Shown: positions 28,852-30,992 of the stretch, piece after piece
Numbering within the stretch: the first letter of the stretch is position 1
Layout of the letters: every line of letters starts with the position of its first letter
Source of the DNA: a virus
Length of the DNA: 30,992 nucleotides
Virus record (IMG/VR): IMGVR_UViG_3300047287_000482
Coordinates: 1 to 30,992 of that record
Direction: 5' to 3' (one strand)
Notes under the pieces: generated by a model
What the model was told of the DNA's origin: nothing
Seen by the model: the letters and a program-made list of their open reading frames with translations, nothing else
The model's database searches: none
Translations under genes and position numbers: made by a program

Positions 28852-30077
28852 TAGTTGGTCAGGTAGAGGCCAGGAAAGCTGCCGAACGGCAGGGTCGCGT
28901 TGTTGCCGAAGCGGAGGCGGCAGGACTGGAGGCGCTTGCCGCAGACGTCGACCTCGGGGAGACCCTCGGGATCTTCGGCGAGGAGCGTCGCTTCCGCTGC
29001 GTTGAGTGTGGATTTGGCGGCGTCGTAAATGGCCTTGAGGCTGTTGTAATTGGTTTGGGCGTTGTTGACAGCAGTGGTGGCGTTGTTGACAGCGGTTGTG
29101 TTGAGCGTATAAACCTTGACTTTGTAGGTGGTGTCGAAGACAAGGTCGCCGACTCGGTATTGAGCGCCGTCCCCGGGTTTGGTTGTTCCGCGGTACACGG
29201 GGTCACCTTGGTACGTCCCTACCCATTCATCAGAGGTTGTGTTGGTTGTTGAGTCGTATATGTCTGTGTTCAGCACAAAAGCAGTTCTCACTGTACTGCC
29301 CGTTACGTTGTATGCCTGGTTGGAGAATACCGTGTAGCTCTGCTTCGTGGCGGCCAGGGCGTTCTGCTTCTCGACCAGGGTCGTGGCGCCGGCGTTCAGG
29401 TCGCTGAGGGCCTTCTTGTAGGCGGCCAGGGCGGCTTCGTAGTTGGTCCAGACGGCGTCGGTTCGGCCGCTGGTGGTGAAAGGGTTGTCGTTGATGTCGG
29501 CGACCGGGGGGCCGGTGTAGCCGCACTCGGTGCCTCGGTACTCCCACATGCAGGTGTAGCGGAGGCAGCGGCGGCGGGGGAGTTGGATGCCGTCGAGGTC
29601 GAAGGCGGTGGAGAGGCGGAAGGTGACGGCGAGCTTGTTTTCGGATTCCTTCTGCTGGACGAACCAGATCTCGTCGGGCCAGTGGTCGGTGCGGGGGCTG
29701 CCGGCGGAGCTGCTGAGGTAGCGGGCGAGGACCCGGCGGCGGGTGAGCTTGGCGCCGATCAGGTCCTCCCAGGTGTTGATCAGGCCGCTCCACTCCAGGC
29801 CGATGTTCCCGAGGACGATGGTGGGGTTGGGTGGGACGCCGTTCCCCTTGATCTGCCAGCCGCTGGATTGGTAGGGGAGGGGGACGTACTGGTCGGCGCC
29901 GTAGTAGACCGGCTGGCCGTCTGAAACCGTCCAGTTGCAGAAGTACACATATCGCTGGTCCGAGGGGATCGATGAGTCGATCGGGTACAGGTCGAGGATC
30001 ATCAGCTCGATGATCGCGTCGCCCGTCAGGCCCTGGAGGTCGGCCTGGTCCTTGAAGCTGCGGGTGGAGCTGGTCAT
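28851..30077 (-). CDS. L: minor tail protein L with inserted domain
   Basis: A 408-residue homologue of lambda L, which carries a [4Fe-4S] cluster bound by four Cys. The N-terminal domain (VYFCNWTVSDGQPVYYGADQ in part, WSGLINTWEDLIGAKLT, RRRCLRYTCMWEYRG) is L-like. C176-x8-C185 and C379-x6-C386 reproduce the two lambda Cys pairs with identical spacing. In lambda they are 22 residues apart; here about 190, because residues about 195-370 are an extra coiled-coil-rich domain (EAALAAYKKALSDLNAG, NNATTAVNNAQTNYN) around a beta segment. C171 is an additional Cys. ATG overlaps the M stop (TGATG). Confidence 0.88.
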   Translation of the reverse strand: MTSSTRSFKDQADLQGLTGDAIIELMILDLYPIDSSIPSDQRYVYFCNWTVSDGQPVYYGADQYVPLPYQSSGWQIKGNGVPPNPTIVLGNIGLEWSGLINTWEDLIGAKLTRRRVLARYLSSSAGSPRTDHWPDEIWFVQQKESENKLAVTFRLSTAFDLDGIQLPRRRCLRYTCMWEYRGTECGYTGPPVADINDNPFTTSGRTDAVWTNYEAALAAYKKALSDLNAGATTLVEKQNALAATKQSYTVFSNQAYNVTGSTVRTAFVLNTDIYDSTTNTTSDEWVGTYQGDPVYRGTTKPGDGAQYRVGDLVFDTTYKVKVYTLNTTAVNNATTAVNNAQTNYNSLKAIYDAAKSTLNAAEATLLAEDPEGLPEVDVCGKRLQSCRLRFGNNATLPFGSFPGLYLTN

Positions 30078-30439
30078 CAGGCGAAGAAGCGGCGCAGGGT
30101 GAAGCTGAGGGTGGCTCTCCCGTCACCGAGGTAGCGCCAGGACCACTTGTTGGGGAAGAGGATCCACTTCTTGGCTGTGGATTCGTAGGGGGGTGTCCAG
30201 GTGAAGTAGGAGGCGGCGAGGTTGACGAGCTCGGTTTCGACGGACTGGAGCTCGGCGATCGGCCTCGGGGGTGTGCTGACGTTCCAGGTCTCGATGACGG
30301 GGTTGATGCCGTCCTGCCGGCGGCTGACGTAGCCGTCGCCGTACTGCGCCTGGAGGGTGCGGAAGGCGACTTCTCGGGTGGCCTGCAGGTCGATGCGCAG
30401 GGTGCCGAGGGTGATGGCGGTGGTGCAGACGGAGGCCAT
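30077..30439 (-). CDS. M: minor tail protein M
   Basis: A 120-residue homologue of lambda minor tail protein M, which joins the tape measure region to the tip complex. Key blocks: TREVAFRTLQAQYGDGYVSRR (in part), DGINPVIETWNVST, and KWSWRYLGDGRATLSFTLRRFF at the end, a typical finish of the family. ATG 30439. Fifteen bases separate it from the tape measure stop, and those bases contain CTCGGGG on the plus strand (30446-30452), placed where a Shine-Dalgarno would be. The stop overlaps the L start. Confidence 0.9.
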   Translation of the reverse strand: MASVCTTAITLGTLRIDLQATREVAFRTLQAQYGDGYVSRRQDGINPVIETWNVSTPPRPIAELQSVETELVNLAASYFTWTPPYESTAKKWILFPNKWSWRYLGDGRATLSFTLRRFFA

Positions 30440-30454
30440 GGCGGGCTCGGGGGA

Positions 30455-30992
30455 TCAGCGGTAGGCGAGGACACCGCCGGGCCGGCGCTCGCGGTTGATG
30501 ACGTTGATGACGGCGCTGTCGATCATGCGGCCGAGCTGGGAGGCTTGGTTGCTGTCGGTGCGGGTGCCGGAGTCGGAGAGGTGGACGTTGACGACGCTGT
30601 TGACGCCGCCACCGCCCCCGGGGCCGGATCCGTGAGGCAGGACGATGCCGCTGCGGTTGGGGACGAACCACTCGGGACCCTGCTCCCCGACGATGTAGGG
30701 GGAGCTGGCGGAGACGGGGCCGCCGGCGGCGCGGAAGATGCCGGCGCTCTTCGCGCCCATGAGGGTGCTACCGAGGCCGATGAAGATGCTGGAGAGGCCC
30801 ATCAGGGTGTTGGAGGCCCCCTTCTTGCCCATCTGCTGGAAGCCGGCGACGATGCCGCCGATGCCCGCGGCCATGGTGGCGAGGCCGCCGAGGAGCTCCT
30901 GGGTGGAGACCTTGGCTTTGGCGGCACCTTTGCCCAGGTCCCCGAGGGCGGTGGTGGTGTCCTTGACCGCGGCGGCTGAGGCGGTGCTGGCT
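30455..30992 (-). CDS. H: tape measure protein, C-terminal part (truncated by window)
   Basis: The last 178 residues of a tail tape measure protein; the frame stays open to the right edge and the start is outside the window. The end has a small hydrophobic repeat region (GIGGIVAGFQQMGKKG, LMGLSSIFIGLGSTLMGAKS) and then AAGGPVSASSPYIVGEQGPEWFVP and IVLPHGSG, the well-known C-terminal signature of lambda-type tape measures (GGPV-x-AGxPYIVGExGPE). The tail (RRPGGVLAYR) fits a processed end. Function is length determination of the tail and DNA ejection. The gene directly precedes M, as in lambda. Confidence 0.9.
   Translation of the reverse strand, partial: ASTASAAAVKDTTTALGDLGKGAAKAKVSTQELLGGLATMAAGIGGIVAGFQQMGKKGASNTLMGLSSIFIGLGSTLMGAKSAGIFRAAGGPVSASSPYIVGEQGPEWFVPNRSGIVLPHGSGPGGGGGVNSVVNVHLSDSGTRTDSNQASQLGRMIDSAVINVINRERRPGGVLAYR

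Larger units (their letters stand above)
30..30946. repeat. dispersed CTCGGGG/CCCCGAG heptamer
   Basis: By eye I count about 65 copies (both orientations) across the window, on either strand, in every module. Uneven base composition at about 63% GC would give roughly 11. In minus-strand genes most copies read CCCCGAG in the coding sense, often as Pro-Glu, but copies also lie outside genes: 164-170, 4966-4972, 20793-20799 and 30446-30452. The HIP1 octamer GCGATCGC of many cyanobacteria was not seen. Cause unknown. Confidence 0.75.

Noticed and set aside
1-30992. CRISPR array, insertion sequence or photosynthesis auxiliary gene
   Set aside because: I saw no regularly spaced repeats, no transposase, and no psbA-, hli- or phycobilisome-like gene in any frame.
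1-30992. HIP1 palindrome GCGATCGC as a cyanobacterial signature
   Set aside because: Only partial matches such as CGATCGCG (near 16463) were seen; no intact octamer was found by eye.

Overview
The window looks like about 31 kb of the genome of a temperate, lambda-like siphovirus of a unicellular cyanobacterium (Synechococcus/Cyanobium type). The tail genes run in the lambda order H-M-L-K-I-J. There is a tyrosine integrase with an adjoining attP, and a complete replication set. The host assignment rests mainly on a cyanobacteria-type AbrB regulator and on an attP core that is the 3' half of a bacterial tRNA-Pro(GGG) gene; the high GC content is compatible with it. No terminase, portal, capsid or head-tail genes are present; they should lie beyond the right edge.

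Layout. (A) 173-3488, minus strand: an early nucleotide and recombination operon (ssDNA-binding protein, small Cro/CI-type HTH protein, RecB-like nuclease, dNMP kinase, two small unknowns, dCTP deaminase), headed by a good sigma70-type promoter at 3573-3601. (B) 3689-4829, minus strand: an unknown small gene and a possible DNA-binding regulator, with terminator-like and palindromic elements between genes. (C) 5073-12930, plus strand: primase-helicase fusion, RecD/Dda-type helicase, an unknown gene behind a large nested hairpin, family A DNA polymerase, cyAbrB-like regulator, a very clear intrinsic terminator, and a small basic protein. (D) 12911-14566: excisionase-like HTH protein and integrase on the minus strand, then an attP with a 47-bp tRNA-Pro core and candidate arm sites. 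(E) 14567-15648, plus strand: acidic unknown protein and a C39-like peptidase (possible lysin). (F) 15649-30992, minus strand: the tail tip and fibre operon, read right to left from the truncated tape measure through M, L, K, I and J to fibre and adhesin genes, an XhlA-like holin candidate, and a giant beta-solenoid adhesin.

How it works together. Operon A supplies dNTPs and ssDNA handling, and block C replicates the DNA. The HTH, cyAbrB-like and 4829-gene products are candidate regulators. Integrase plus excisionase move the genome in and out of the host tRNA-Pro gene. Block F builds the tail tip and its receptor-binding devices.

Most notable: a heavily over-represented CTCGGGG/CCCCGAG heptamer throughout; a gpL homologue whose four-Cys cluster spacing matches lambda but is split by an extra domain of about 170 residues; a phage-borne cyAbrB; a phage-supplied terminator just downstream of the tRNA-derived attP core; an 18-bp nested hairpin leader; and sharp GC mosaicism inside replication genes and in the fibre cluster. 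All counts and base compositions were made by eye.
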